Counted from the stretch's first letter, positions 34,115-43,520 are shown. The stretch: 64,000 bases of DNA from Mesorhizobium sp. NZP2077 (GCF_013170805.1 NZ_CP051294.1:248001-312000); one strand, 5' to 3'. Notes: generated from the sequence alone by a model not told the origin. Numbers and translations are program-made.

Positions 34115-34552
34115 GTGCGCAGCAGTGAGGAGCTACTAGTGCGCGGCGCGTACCGACCGCAGGTCGGCCAAGGTCCCAAGGACCGCCGTCAGCTTTCCAA
34201 CTTGCCAGCCTCTTCCCAACGGGAGCTGTTCCAGCGATCCAAAGGCCGCTGTGAGAATTGCGGCCGCCCGCACGGCAAGACCGTCGCGCACCTTGGAGAC
34301 GGCCGTTGGTGGGACGTTGAAGCTACGATGTGGAGGTCAGGCTTGGGAAAAGCCCTGCGGGACCTTCCCCCGCTCCTGAACTACCAGGAAACAATTCAGT
34401 ACATCAGAGTGTTTCTCGCTGCCGTTCACCTCGACCGTGACTCGTTGGCGCCGAATAGGCGCGTCTATTGCCAACGCTGCGCGATGCTGCATCATCAGCA
34501 GGAGAACCTCCGTAAGCGCTGTTCTGATGGCACCTTTCGCGCCTGGAAATAG
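34115..34552 (+). CDS. HNH-like zinc-finger protein of unknown role
   Basis: A 145-residue protein. CENCGRPHG near residue 47 and YCQRCAMLHHQQEN near residue 119 form two CxxC knuckles, and LAAVHLDRDSLAPNRRVYC between them resembles the His-x-Asp stretch of HNH nucleases (usually VAHLDHDPxNN). The normal catalytic His-His pattern is not complete, so nuclease activity is uncertain. It is a stand-alone gene after the truncated LysR gene. Confidence 0.55.
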   Translation: MRSSEELLVRGAYRPQVGQGPKDRRQLSNLPASSQRELFQRSKGRCENCGRPHGKTVAHLGDGRWWDVEATMWRSGLGKALRDLPPLLNYQETIQYIRVFLAAVHLDRDSLAPNRRVYCQRCAMLHHQQENLRKRCSDGTFRAWK

Positions 34553-34690
34553 AGCCGCGTACAGAGGTTTCTCGCACCCCCGCCATTCACTCACTACTCG
34601 CGAAGGCCTCCGCGCGCGTTCTTGGCCCCGCCACGGCTCGAATAGATTACGGTTGCGAGGTTTCTCCCTACCCCGGATTGGGCGCCTCGC

Positions 34691-35137
34691 TTGTCGCGGA
34701 CGGGGCGGAACATGTATCGTTTGGCCGAGAGTTGGAGGGGGACATTCCGCATGTACAACGGCTGGGCGCTTTTTGCTGCCTTGATCTACAGCTTTGCGGT
34801 GTTGCCGACATGGCTTGAGAAATTGCGCGCGATCGGGTCACCAGCTGCCCCACGCATCGCTGCTTCCGGCGTGGGCGTCATAAGTTCTGCTTACCTAATT
34901 CTCTGCGGCGCGATCTTGCTGACGGACTGGACAAATCCTTTCGAGGGGAAAGGGGGCGCCTTGGGCTCAGCGGTCCACAATGCAAAGGGCTGGCTAATAG
35001 TGGGGGCAATTGTTGTCTGGCCATATCTCCTGACCCTGGTGGGATTGGTGATTGGCTTGATCGCCGTTCGCGAACTGCGGGGGGGCGACACGGCGATCAA
35101 ACTGAGCCTCGATCAGACGCCTTTCGCCTGGGCGTAA
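34691..35137 (+). CDS. Hypothetical membrane protein, three helices
   Basis: Up to 148 residues; the start may be 34691, ATG 34712 or ATG 34751. Hydrophobic segments are YNGWALFAALIYSFAVL, GVGVISSAYLILCGAILL and WLIVGAIVVWPYLLTLVGLV, followed by a charged tail. No family recognised. It precedes the promoter of the flavoprotein gene but is more than 200 bp from it and is probably independent. Confidence 0.45.
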   Translation: MSRTGRNMYRLAESWRGTFRMYNGWALFAALIYSFAVLPTWLEKLRAIGSPAAPRIAASGVGVISSAYLILCGAILLTDWTNPFEGKGGALGSAVHNAKGWLIVGAIVVWPYLLTLVGLVIGLIAVRELRGGDTAIKLSLDQTPFAWA

Positions 35138-35375
35138 GGCGACGGCTTTGGGGGCGTTTCGGCCAGGTGTCGAGTAAATTCCTTTTCGAGCGCAGCCACC
35201 GCAACGTACCTTGGTTGCGTCGCCGCCTCGCCCGCCGCCGAGACGCGGCCTTTTATTTGCGATCGCTCTCAGGCCGGTATGAACCGGCCTTCGCCGTGCG
35301 AGCGTCGCTTGGACCCAACGCTCGACCCTGTCCAATGCCGCAATGGAACTTGACGCCGTCTCGTCAGCCCCGCGC

Positions 35376-35442
35376 ATAACCCTCAGTCGTGCACGACATA
35401 ACTTTTTGTCCCGTTGTTTTGCCCCTCTTCGCGCGTTAGCGT
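35376..35442 (+). promoter_or_regulatory. Regulon-type promoter (site 2), before the StcD-like gene
   Basis: ATAAC at 35376, ATAAC at 35398 (22 bp later), TTGTTT at 35414 (16 bp later) and TAGCGT at 35437 after a 17-bp spacer. The gene start at 35473 is about 30 bp downstream, so transcription would begin with a short leader. This is one of the best matches among the six sites. Confidence 0.8.
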
Positions 35443-35472
35443 GCCCTTCCTGCCGACAGCAGAGTAGGCGCA

Positions 35473-37455
35473 ATGGCAGCTTCACTAAAGTTCCTCTCGC
35501 CCATCGAACTGCGCACCAAGGCACTGCGCAACCGCGTCGTTTTTGGTGCCCATACTGCAAACATGGCCGAGAACGGTTTGTCCGGGGCCCGCCATATAGC
35601 CTATTACGAGGAGCGGGCGCGGGGCGGCGCAGCTATGATCGTCGTCGAACCTATGCCCGTGCATGCGGCAACGGTCTTAACCAGAGGCAATTTTCGGCCT
35701 AGCGACGATTTGGTAATACCCGCGTTTACGCAGGTGACCGATGCGATCAAGCGTCATGGCGCGCTGGCAATCCAGCAAATTTACCACGTTGGCAGCCACG
35801 GCGACTCGGATCTTTCTTACCACGCCCATTGGTCTCCATCCGGTTCCCCAAGCTATCATGACAGTGACGGTTCACACGTCATGTCCGCAGCCGAGATCGA
35901 AGAAACGATCGATGGATTCGTGAACGCGGCACGCCGATGCCATGAGGCTGGCTTCAACGGGGTGGAAGTTTGGGCTGCCTATCACAGCTTGCTCGACCAG
36001 TTCTGGACACCATGGTCCAATCGCCGCGACGATCAATGGGGCGGCTCGCTCGGAAATAGGACGCGGCTGTCGCGAACGATCCTTCAGCGCATCCGGGAGG
36101 TTTGTGGGCCGGAGTTCATAGTCGGACTCGCCATCTCTGACGAACAGGATTCCGGTGGTGTTTTGGCTCGCCCGGACTTGGTCGACATCATTGCTGTACA
36201 TGATGAAGCTCGTTTGATCGATTATGTCACCTGTGGCACCGGCAGCTACTTCGACTTCTATAAGATTATGCCCACCTTTCTGTATCCCGAAAAGTTGGGG
36301 GTCGATCTAGCAGAAACCGTCAAGAAACGTGTCACGCACGCGCTGGTGATTGCGGAAAGCCATATCCGCACTCCGGAGAACGCCGAAGCCGTCATAGCGT
36401 CCGGGTCAGCGGACCTTGTGTCCATCGTGCGAGGCCAGATCGCCGATCCTCATCTTGTCAACAAAGCTGCCGCAGGCAGGCCCGAAGATGTGAGGGGGTG
36501 CCTTTCCTGTAATCAGATGTGCTGGGGCCGACGCTCACGCGATTACTGGATAAGTTGTCTTGTGAACCCGTCCGCCGGTCGAGAATTTGAGTGGGGTGGT
36601 GACCGCTTCGATAAGGCCTCTCGGCCTAACCGAGTCCTGGTTGTTGGTGGCGGCCCAGCAGGCCTCGAGGCCGCGCGTGTGGCAGCCGAACGTGGCCACA
36701 CTGTTACGCTTGCCGAGGCTTCTAGCGTGCTTGGCGGGAATTTCCGCCTTGCAGGCCTGCAGCCGCGAAGGGCGCAGATCTTGGAATTGCTCGAGTGGTA
36801 CGAAAGGCAGCTGCAAAGGCTGAACGTTGAAGTTCGACTGAACACCTACGTGGAAGCCGCCGAAGTGGTCGCTGAAGCAGCCGACCATGTGATCATTGCC
36901 ACGGGCTCACTTCCACGAGAAACGGGTTTTCAAAAGGCGTTGCCCCAATGGGACATCATGCCAGGGTGGGAGCGTGGCAACACGTATTCTGTCGAAGCGA
37001 TCATGGCTCGGCAGGCGCGGCCTGGTAAACGTGTTCTTCTACTCGATGAAAGCGGCGGCTGGCGAGGTTGCGGCACAGCTTGGAAACTCGCTGACGATGG
37101 CCATGAGGTGACGCTCGTAACGCCGGATCCCATGGTCGGCCGCGAATTGCAGCGAATGGCCGCAGATGCGCCCCTCCGAAAGGTGCTCGCCAAGCTTGGC
37201 GTTCACTTTGTTTTGGAAAGCAGCATACTCGAGTGGCACGGAGACGGCGCGACAGTTCTGTCGCACCTTGACGGCAGGCGTAGCTTTATCGAGGCCGATA
37301 CGATCGTTACGGCAACTACAAACGTGGCTGCGAATTCGTTGGCGCAGGAACTGCTAGCGTTAGCGGTCCCATTTCACGAAATTGGGGACGGGGTGGCGCC
37401 GCGGCAGGCCCCCTATGCAATATTCGAGGGTCGCAAGATCGGGCTCGCGCTTTAA
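35473..37455 (+). CDS. FMN/4Fe-4S/FAD oxidoreductase, N-methylproline demethylase-like (StcD type)
   Basis: A 660-residue enzyme of the trimethylamine dehydrogenase / 2,4-dienoyl-CoA reductase family. An N-terminal FMN barrel (MAASLKFLSPIELR ... LRNRVVFGAHT) is followed by the 4Fe-4S motif C343-x2-C346-x3-C350-x11-C362 (CLSCNQMCWGRRS). Next comes an FAD-binding Rossmann fold VLVVGGGPAGLEAARVAAER at about 394 and a C-terminal NAD-type half. Family members remove N-methyl groups from secondary or tertiary amines; StcD acts on N-methylproline in stachydrine catabolism. The betaine transporter, MttB-type gene and hydroxyproline genes nearby support an N-methyl(hydroxy)proline substrate (inference). 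Confidence 0.83.
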   Translation: MAASLKFLSPIELRTKALRNRVVFGAHTANMAENGLSGARHIAYYEERARGGAAMIVVEPMPVHAATVLTRGNFRPSDDLVIPAFTQVTDAIKRHGALAIQQIYHVGSHGDSDLSYHAHWSPSGSPSYHDSDGSHVMSAAEIEETIDGFVNAARRCHEAGFNGVEVWAAYHSLLDQFWTPWSNRRDDQWGGSLGNRTRLSRTILQRIREVCGPEFIVGLAISDEQDSGGVLARPDLVDIIAVHDEARLIDYVTCGTGSYFDFYKIMPTFLYPEKLGVDLAETVKKRVTHALVIAESHIRTPENAEAVIASGSADLVSIVRGQIADPHLVNKAAAGRPEDVRGCLSCNQMCWGRRSRDYWISCLVNPSAGREFEWGGDRFDKASRPNRVLVVGGGPAGLEAARVAAERGHTVTLAEASSVLGGNFRLAGLQPRRAQILELLEWYERQLQRLNVEVRLNTYVEAAEVVAEAADHVIIATGSLPRETGFQKALPQWDIMPGWERGNTYSVEAIMARQARPGKRVLLLDESGGWRGCGTAWKLADDGHEVTLVTPDPMVGRELQRMAADAPLRKVLAKLGVHFVLESSILEWHGDGATVLSHLDGRRSFIEADTIVTATTNVAANSLAQELLALAVPFHEIGDGVAPRQAPYAIFEGRKIGLAL

Positions 37456-37910
37456 TGGGACGGCTGCGCAACGTATACGACTTCTTCTACATGGTTTTTT
37501 TCGCCGAAATCGAATCTCCTGCAACAGAATCATTTCACGTTCAGATCGGCGGCGGCGTTATATGGTTTGATGATTGGTTACCCCCGGTAACACTGCAACT
37601 GGAAGCGCGGACTGAGGCCGATAATAGTGAGCCGTTCGCTTCCGCAGTCATTTAAACGCACCAGATACTGCCGAGGATGCGCCATTAAATCGATGCCCGG
37701 ACCTAGCGTCGGCAAGTGCAGTACGACCGCAAGGTGGAAGGAGCGATGCGCGAAATCGATTAAACCGAAATCTATGATGGATGGAAATGCAAAGCAGTTC
37801 CGGATGGCCAGTTCGATGGCAGTCATCAGCCAAAGTTGGCTGTGTTCGACCGCCCACCCTACGCGCCCGCATTCATTGCCGTTTGCAGGAGTTGGGGCAC
37901 CGCCAAAAGC
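37456..37910. other. Intergenic stretch without a convincing gene
   Basis: About 455 bp between the flavoprotein stop and the SDR stop. A 66-codon frame (37455-37655) starts on the flavoprotein stop codon, and other short frames exist on both strands, but none resembles a known family. No inverted repeat or promoter of the local type was seen. Confidence 0.4.
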
Positions 37911-38675
37911 TCAATAGACGGCCTTGGCGCCGGCAACTTCGAGGGTGGTTCCGGCAATGAAGCGGGCTGCATCTGAGCTCAGAAAATACACCGCATCAGC
38001 AATATCGTCGGGTGCTCCTAGCCGGCCAAGAGGATTGGACTTGCTGAGCTCGGCCACAGCCGTGTCCGGGTCGAACCCACGATGTACAAACCCAGAGCGT
38101 AGCATGGGCGTATCAATCTCGCCGGGACATATAGCATTGACCCTTATTCCATCCCCGGCATGGTCGCGGCCAAGACACTTTGAGAACGTCGCGACAGCCG
38201 CTTTGCTGGTGCAATATGCTGCGTGACTGGGTCCAGGATGGATGCCCCAGGTGGACGAGATATTCACGATCGATCCACCGCCGTTTTCCTTCATGTAAGA
38301 AATCGCACGTCGGCAGGTGTAAAAAACTGCTTTTAAATTGATATCAAACGTTCTCTCCCAATCCTCGTCGGTCGTTTCCAAAACGGTACCTCTTGTGATG
38401 ATCCCCGCGTTGTTGACGAGCGCGTCCAGACGGCCGGTCAGGCCGACGGCGGTATCGATCAGGCCCTCGCAGTACGCCTTGCTGCGTAGGTCCCCGGCTT
38501 TAGCCAATGCATTTTGACCCGACCGGTTCAGTTCAAGGGTTGTCTCATTCAGTCGGTCCGAATTGGTGTCGCTGGCGACGACGAAATATCCGTGTGCGGC
38601 GAAACGTTTGCAGATGGCTTCACCCATTCCGCCAGCGGCACCGGTAACAACGACGGTTTTGGTTTCAAGAGTCAT
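37911..38675 (-). CDS. Short-chain dehydrogenase/reductase
   Basis: A 254-residue classical SDR: TGAAGGMGEAI (cofactor loop), NNAGI at about residue 88, Ser in NISSTWG and the catalytic Tyr-x3-Lys in AAYCTSKAAV. The acidic residue SDTN after the second strand favours NAD(H). The substrate is unknown; a hydroxy acid or sugar-type alcohol is usual for FabG-like proteins. Divergent from the GlxA-type regulator at 38908, which may control it. Confidence 0.85.
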   Translation of the reverse strand: MTLETKTVVVTGAAGGMGEAICKRFAAHGYFVVASDTNSDRLNETTLELNRSGQNALAKAGDLRSKAYCEGLIDTAVGLTGRLDALVNNAGIITRGTVLETTDEDWERTFDINLKAVFYTCRRAISYMKENGGGSIVNISSTWGIHPGPSHAAYCTSKAAVATFSKCLGRDHAGDGIRVNAICPGEIDTPMLRSGFVHRGFDPDTAVAELSKSNPLGRLGAPDDIADAVYFLSSDAARFIAGTTLEVAGAKAVY

Positions 38676-38907
38676 CTAAAGCACCATCTCCGGAATTGCA
38701 GCTCGAACGTCATAAGCTAGACCACAATTTGGTTCCGTCGCGCTTGGAAGCGACGTCGATTGGGCGGACCTGTCGTTCTTGTATGGCCCGCAAGATCGAC
38801 ATTCCCTTATTCTGGCCCAAGCGGTCGTCGTGGCAGCTAGTGACCAGCGCGTGCACTCACTACTTCAATACGTGGCAGGGCAATTAGCCTATAATCGAAG
38901 GCGGGTG

Positions 38908-39927
38908 ATGGGACCAGAGCTGCGCAAAGTGCCAAAGGTCAAGCTATCGGTCGGCATCATTGTCACTCCCCGTTTCACGTTGAGTGCCCTAGGAAATTTC
39001 GTCGATGTGCTGAGGCTGTCGAGCGACGAGGGTGACCGAAGCGAACGGAGAAACTGTGATTGGAGAATGGTGTCAGACACCATGAGCCCGGTTCGCTCGA
39101 GCTGCGGTCTCAACGTTCAGCCTGATCAACGATTAGGCGACCCGAGGCGGTTTGACTATATTGCAGTTGTTGGAGGGCTTATCGAGCGATCTGCAGAAGT
39201 AGGTCCAGCCTACCAAGGGTTCCTGCGCGAAGCCGCCCAAAGGGCAGTGCCGCTTATTGGAATTTGTACGGGGTCGTTCCTGCTTTACAAACTCGGCCTG
39301 TTGGACGGCTACAGGTGTTGCGTTAGCTGGTTCCACCACAACGATTTCCTTGAAAATTGCGGAGGACCAGAGCCCGTCTCGAACCGGATGTTCGTTGTGG
39401 ATCGTGACCGCTTGACATGCCCGGGGGGTAATAGTTCCGCGTATCTAGCGGCTTGGCTCGTTGAGCGCCACGTAAGTGAGACAGCAGCAAAAAAAAGCCT
39501 GCGTATGTTGAACATACCGGACCTGAAGGGCCCTGAGGAAGTTCAGCCAGGCGTTCCGCTGAAGATGGCGACGAATGAGCCTACGACCCGGAAGGCCCTG
39601 TTGTTTATGCACCAGAATCTTGATGCCGCCCTAACAATCGATCGTGTATCCAGACACGTTGGTCTCAGCAGGCGGCAGCTCGAACGTAAATTTATCGACG
39701 ATTTGGGAATGACGCCCAGTAAAGCGCTTCGCCAGATGCGCTTGGACCAGGCCGAAGCTCTGCTCCTAACGACCGGCAAAAGCTTGGCAAATATAGCATT
39801 GGAATCCGGTTTTTCAGACGACTCTCATCTCGTCCGGTTGTTCAGGCACTATCGGGGGGTGACGCCCAACACCTTTCGCAGTGCCGCGATATCCAATCCC
39901 ACACAAGAAATCTATGCGGGCAGCTGA
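38908..39927 (+). CDS. GlxA-family AraC-type transcriptional regulator
   Basis: A 339-residue protein from ATG 38908, with GGCGG just upstream; an earlier in-frame ATG at 38779 adds 43 residues of poor quality. The DJ-1/PfpI-like domain has RRFDYIAVVGG and PLIGICTGSFLLYKLGL with the elbow Cys, then LTCPGGNSSAYLAAW. The C-terminal AraC DNA-binding domain (about 240-325) has LTIDRVSRHVGLSRRQLERK and NIALESGFSDDSHLVRLFRH. It is a candidate activator of the shared promoter family, since its direct repeats 22 bp apart suit AraC-type proteins. It overlaps the convergent receiver-like gene by 16 bp. Confidence 0.87.
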   Translation: MGPELRKVPKVKLSVGIIVTPRFTLSALGNFVDVLRLSSDEGDRSERRNCDWRMVSDTMSPVRSSCGLNVQPDQRLGDPRRFDYIAVVGGLIERSAEVGPAYQGFLREAAQRAVPLIGICTGSFLLYKLGLLDGYRCCVSWFHHNDFLENCGGPEPVSNRMFVVDRDRLTCPGGNSSAYLAAWLVERHVSETAAKKSLRMLNIPDLKGPEEVQPGVPLKMATNEPTTRKALLFMHQNLDAALTIDRVSRHVGLSRRQLERKFIDDLGMTPSKALRQMRLDQAEALLLTTGKSLANIALESGFSDDSHLVRLFRHYRGVTPNTFRSAAISNPTQEIYAGS

Positions 39928-40313
39928 GAGATCATTAATTGGACCAATGAGGCAGGCACAACCGGTTCTTCGAGCCGGCTGATAGAATCGAACTTGGCGG
40001 GTATGTCCGACGTATTATGCCCGACCAGAAATATGAAAGGGATCTTGCGACGTGCCAAGTGTTCTGCCGCCACAAAGGTCGCCTCGCCCTGTAGATTGAC
40101 ACCTAGGATGGCTCCGTTGATCGGAGCCGACGACATGATGATATCAAGTGTGTCTTCAATCGTGCTGACCGGGTAAATGACGTCCGCACCAACTTGTACA
40201 AACGACTCTCTAAGCGCGAAAGCGACTGCGAAATCGTCCAATGCAATCAGGATGCTGCAGTCTTTGAGGGTCCTAAGGTTCAAAGCTTTTCTCCGACCAA
40301 TGCCGTTGCTCAC
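39912..40313 (-). CDS. Degenerate response-regulator receiver-domain protein
   Basis: A 133-residue stand-alone receiver fold: CSILIALDDFAVAFALRESF, INGAILGVNLQGEATFVAAE and RRKIPFIFLVGHNTSDIP follow the CheY pattern. At the phospho-acceptor position the expected Asp (as in ALLDVNL) is Gly71, and the conserved Lys before the last helix is also missing (LEEPVVP). It cannot be phosphorylated in the usual way, so it is a pseudo-receiver or a phosphorylation-independent partner. The start is GTG 40313. Intact single-domain receivers of this sort are common in rhizobia. Confidence 0.7.
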   Translation of the reverse strand: MSNGIGRRKALNLRTLKDCSILIALDDFAVAFALRESFVQVGADVIYPVSTIEDTLDIIMSSAPINGAILGVNLQGEATFVAAEHLARRKIPFIFLVGHNTSDIPAKFDSISRLEEPVVPASLVQLMISQLPA

Positions 40314-40360
40314 CGCTGTTGGTGCCTCGAGGTCGATGACACGGGTCGCTGCCTGCCGAA

Positions 40361-41605
40361 CTAGCCTAACAGTCGCTCTTCAAACGGATAGTTAGAGAGC
40401 AGTTCATAGCCATCGGAGGTTACGAGCAACTGCTCTTCCAACTTGACACCATCTCTTTCGCCAACCGCACCGATGTAGCTCTCAACACAGATGACCATGC
40501 CAGCCTCAAGGGTCGCGTCATAAGCCACGGGCCCCCGAAACGACGGCTTGACCTGGGGATATTCGTCGCACATGCCAACGCCGTGGATCAATGCGGGGTA
40601 CGCCTGTTGCCGGAATTCCTCTGGGACCGGCCAAGCTGAAGCTTGAAGATCCTTCATGCTCAGGCCAGCGCGTATCAGCTTCATGTTCGTTTGCAACTCG
40701 TCGTAAGCGAACTGGTAAAGCTGCTTCTGCCGCGCGCTTGGCGCCTCTTTCCCGTAGTAGAATGTCCGAGAGACATCGCAGAAATATCCGAATGGCCCAA
40801 CCATATCGGTATCAAAACCAACCAGATCACCCGGCTCGATCACACGCTGAGTGGCTTCTTGCAACCATGGATTAATCCGCGGACCTGACGCAAGCATCCG
40901 CCCCTCATGCCAGCCTCCCTGATTGGCAAGATTGGTATAATTGAGCAGCCCCCACAGTTGCAATTCCGTGACCCCCGGGCCCATGCTTGCCTCCATGTGG
41001 GCAATGCCGTGTTCCGCCACGGCGCAAGCCCAGCGAATACAAGCGATCTCGTCGTCAGATTTGATGACTCGAGCGCCCTCCACGATGCTAACCGCATCGA
41101 CAACCTCAAGACCGCGATCCATCAAAGCCTGCGTAATGCTGGGATTGACGTACTCGACCGCTACCTTCCGGTTGGTGGTACCGATCTCGCTGAGGAATGA
41201 GACAACATCATCCGCGAAGAGCTTTGCGGTTTCCGGCAGCTCATTACCGCCTTCAAAAAAAGAGATCGGCCTTCCTGGTCTGACGCTGTCGGCCGAGGAA
41301 GCGAGAGTAAATGCCTGATGAAGGGTAATTGGGCCATCGAGCGGCAAAAAGAGATAGGTGACAGGAATATGAGACTGGAACAGGGGGAAGGTGTTGTAGT
41401 CGACCGTATACCGGATAGTGATCGGACTTACTAGGATGCAAAGTGCAACATCTGCCTCACGCATAGCTGACCGGAGCCGCTCCTTCCGATAGCCGTCGAG
41501 ACGTTTAAAGTCGATGGCCGGCATGGGGCGAAATTTGCGCAAATCGCTCCAATTATCGCTAAGGACGAGGCCGTCAGGACCTGGCGTAATCAACTTATTA
41601 TCCAT
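40361..41605 (-). CDS. M24-family metalloenzyme, DddP-like
   Basis: A 414-residue protein from ATG 41605, preceded by AAGGGGGG. N-terminal creatinase domain, then a metal-dependent M24 domain. Ligands are all visible: Asp in GFDTDMVGPFGYFCDVSRTF (two Asp), His in LIHGVGMCDEYP, Glu in ICVESYIG and Glu in KLEEQLLV. WHEGRMLASGPRINPWLQEA and the GMCDEYP region resemble the DMSP lyase DddP, but other M24 hydrolases share much of this. It could cleave DMSP or hydrolyse another substrate from the betaine/proline network. Unlike EutD at 3661 it keeps the metal site. Confidence 0.72.
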   Translation of the reverse strand: MDNKLITPGPDGLVLSDNWSDLRKFRPMPAIDFKRLDGYRKERLRSAMREADVALCILVSPITIRYTVDYNTFPLFQSHIPVTYLFLPLDGPITLHQAFTLASSADSVRPGRPISFFEGGNELPETAKLFADDVVSFLSEIGTTNRKVAVEYVNPSITQALMDRGLEVVDAVSIVEGARVIKSDDEIACIRWACAVAEHGIAHMEASMGPGVTELQLWGLLNYTNLANQGGWHEGRMLASGPRINPWLQEATQRVIEPGDLVGFDTDMVGPFGYFCDVSRTFYYGKEAPSARQKQLYQFAYDELQTNMKLIRAGLSMKDLQASAWPVPEEFRQQAYPALIHGVGMCDEYPQVKPSFRGPVAYDATLEAGMVICVESYIGAVGERDGVKLEEQLLVTSDGYELLSNYPFEERLLG

Positions 41606-41936
41606 CGCGGACCCCCCTTCTGTGTCAACAGCGTGCCATGCGGCAAGCTTGGCACCCTTCAACATATGCGGCGACCTTAGGAGCCGGCTGTACCTACTTC
41701 AAATGAGTATTAATGGTGAGCCGGATAACCAGGAGTCATAGCTGGACTGGATTTGCCCCCTTATCGACGCCTGGGATTTCGGGTTCTGACTTAGAACCAG
41801 GCCCATGACTGTAGATTGTCCGTCACATGACTTTTTCGATGCTTGCGAGGACGTCAAAACTGGCTGTAATCGAGATAGACCTTCAGGTCGCCCGTATATT
41901 CTCGTCGGGCTCAACTCCTCTGAGCGAGACACAACC
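41606..41936. other. Divergent intergenic region
   Basis: About 330 bp between the DddP-like gene and the SDR at 41937. It holds no convincing gene. CACATGACTTTTTCGATGCTTG at about 41822 loosely resembles the second repeat and -35 part of the local promoter family, but the -10 part is missing, so I do not count it. TACTCATTTGAAG occurs inverted near 41697, a string also seen at 33971 and 63779. Confidence 0.4.
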
Positions 41937-42698
41937 ATGGCCGATACGAAAAAGGTCGTCATCGTTACCGGTGCAACGTCTGGCATAGGTGAAGCTGTCG
42001 TAACAGCATTCGGCGCCGCAGGGGCATCTTTGGTTTTGGTAGGCCGTGATCCGGAGCGTGGTAAAAGGGCCCTGCGGGCATTGGAGAATGTAGGTTGTGT
42101 TGCAACCCTGATGCTGGGAGATGTCGCTGATCCGAGCTTCGCGGACCGGGTGGTCGCTTCCACTGTGGGGCGATACGGTAAGGTGGATGTCTTAGTCAAC
42201 AGCGCGGGCACGATCCGCCGGGGGACGGCGGTGGAGACCTCAGACGAGGATTGGCGGCAGACCTTCGACGCTAACGTCAGCGGTGTATTCTATTTCAGCC
42301 GAGCAGCGGTGAAGGCCATGAGGGGCACTGGTGGCGGCAGCATTGTAAACATAGCATCCAACGTTGGATTGGTCGGCTGTACCAACCTCGCGGCCTACTG
42401 TGCGTCGAAGGGTGCGGTGGTTTTGCTGACGAAAGCCATGGCTCTGGATCACGCCAAGGAGCAAATCAGCATCAATGCTGTGTGCCCCGGCGCTGTTGAT
42501 ACGCCCATGCTAGTTTCGGCTCATAACGAGCCGGTCACGGCTGATGAGATCCTGCAGCGCAACATCGATTCAATACCACAGGGTCGCGTGGCCACGCCGT
42601 CGGAAATCGCAAGCCTTACAGTGTTCCTTGCGAGCAAGGAGGCGAGGCACATCACCGGTGTGGCTATCCCGATAGATGGCGGCTTCACGGCGGGATAG
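41937..42698 (+). CDS. Short-chain dehydrogenase/reductase
   Basis: A 253-residue SDR from ATG 41937, the first Met before KKVVIVTGATSGIGEAV; an upstream in-frame start adds 44 poor residues. It has NSAGTIRRG in place of NNAG, Ser in NIASNVG, and Tyr-x3-Lys in AAYCASKGAV. VLVGRDPERGKR suggests NADP(H) preference. It lies 9 bp before the next SDR, so the two and the hydantoinase gene form one operon. Substrate unknown. Confidence 0.85.
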   Translation: MADTKKVVIVTGATSGIGEAVVTAFGAAGASLVLVGRDPERGKRALRALENVGCVATLMLGDVADPSFADRVVASTVGRYGKVDVLVNSAGTIRRGTAVETSDEDWRQTFDANVSGVFYFSRAAVKAMRGTGGGSIVNIASNVGLVGCTNLAAYCASKGAVVLLTKAMALDHAKEQISINAVCPGAVDTPMLVSAHNEPVTADEILQRNIDSIPQGRVATPSEIASLTVFLASKEARHITGVAIPIDGGFTAG

Positions 42699-42707
42699 GA
42701 GGGATCC

Positions 42708-43520
42708 ATGGGTAACAAGCTATCAGGCAAGGTTGCCGTCGTTACCGGCGGTAACAGAGGAATTGGTCGGGCTATTGCCGAAAGGCTCGCCGCGGAAGAA
42801 GCGGTGGTTGTTGTTGGTGATGTGTCTGGCGAACCTACAACTTCTAAAAGCAGCGCCTCTGAGTTGATATTTTTGCAACTCGACGTCACAAATCAGGAGT
42901 CGGTTCGTTCCTTTGTAGACAAGGTCCTACAAAGGTTTGGCAAGATTGATATTCTGGTCAACAATGCTGGAATTGTGGTCCATAAGTCGATTGACGAACA
43001 AACTGTCGAGGATTGGGACCGGATGATGGCGGTTAATCTTCGGGGCCCGTTCTTAATGGCCAAATATGTTGCGCCGGAAATGAGACGGACTGGTTCGGGC
43101 GCAATAGTCAACATAGGGTCAGTAGAGGCGTTTATGGTCAATCCTTGGCACACCGCCTACGCGGCGAGCAAAGCCGGAGTGCACGGCCTAACGCTGGGAC
43201 TGGCAGTCGATCTTGGCCCAGACGGTATACGCTGTAATACAGTATGCCCGGGCTGGATCGATACCGACCTCAATCGAGCGTATGTCGAGATGCATCCAGA
43301 TCGCAGTTTGATCGAACGTGAACTTGGGCAGCTTCACCCCGTGGGCCGGATCGGTTGCCCCAAAGAGGTCGCTAATGCGGTGCTTTGGCTGGCGAGTGAG
43401 GAATCCAGTTTCGTGAGTGGCGAAATGATCGCCGTCGACGGTGCCCGGACCAGGAAGATTTCCCTGCCCCCGATCCTGGACGAAGAGTATCGGGCCAAGC
43501 TGTCGAAGCTTACGGTTTAG
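42708..43520 (+). CDS. Short-chain dehydrogenase/reductase
   Basis: A 270-residue SDR with TGGNRGIGRAIAERL, NNAGIVVHKS, Ser in NIGSVEAF and Tyr-x3-Lys in TAYAASKAGV. AGGAGGGATCC just before ATG 42708 is a strong ribosome site. The C-terminus (ARTRKISLPPILDEEYRAKL) is longer than in simple FabG-like proteins and reminiscent of dehydrogenases acting on sugar acids or hydroxy acids. Operon with the SDR before and hydantoinase gene after. Confidence 0.85.
   Translation: MGNKLSGKVAVVTGGNRGIGRAIAERLAAEEAVVVVGDVSGEPTTSKSSASELIFLQLDVTNQESVRSFVDKVLQRFGKIDILVNNAGIVVHKSIDEQTVEDWDRMMAVNLRGPFLMAKYVAPEMRRTGSGAIVNIGSVEAFMVNPWHTAYAASKAGVHGLTLGLAVDLGPDGIRCNTVCPGWIDTDLNRAYVEMHPDRSLIERELGQLHPVGRIGCPKEVANAVLWLASEESSFVSGEMIAVDGARTRKISLPPILDEEYRAKLSKLTV

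Noticed and set aside
37350..37366. TAGCGT-like sequence inside the flavoprotein gene as a seventh regulon promoter
   Set aside because: It lacks the TTGTTT box 17 bp upstream and the ATAAC repeats, and it is within coding sequence.
41822..41860. Regulon-type promoter before the SDR at 41937
   Set aside because: Only the CACATGACTTTTT part matches; no TAGCGT follows at the right place.
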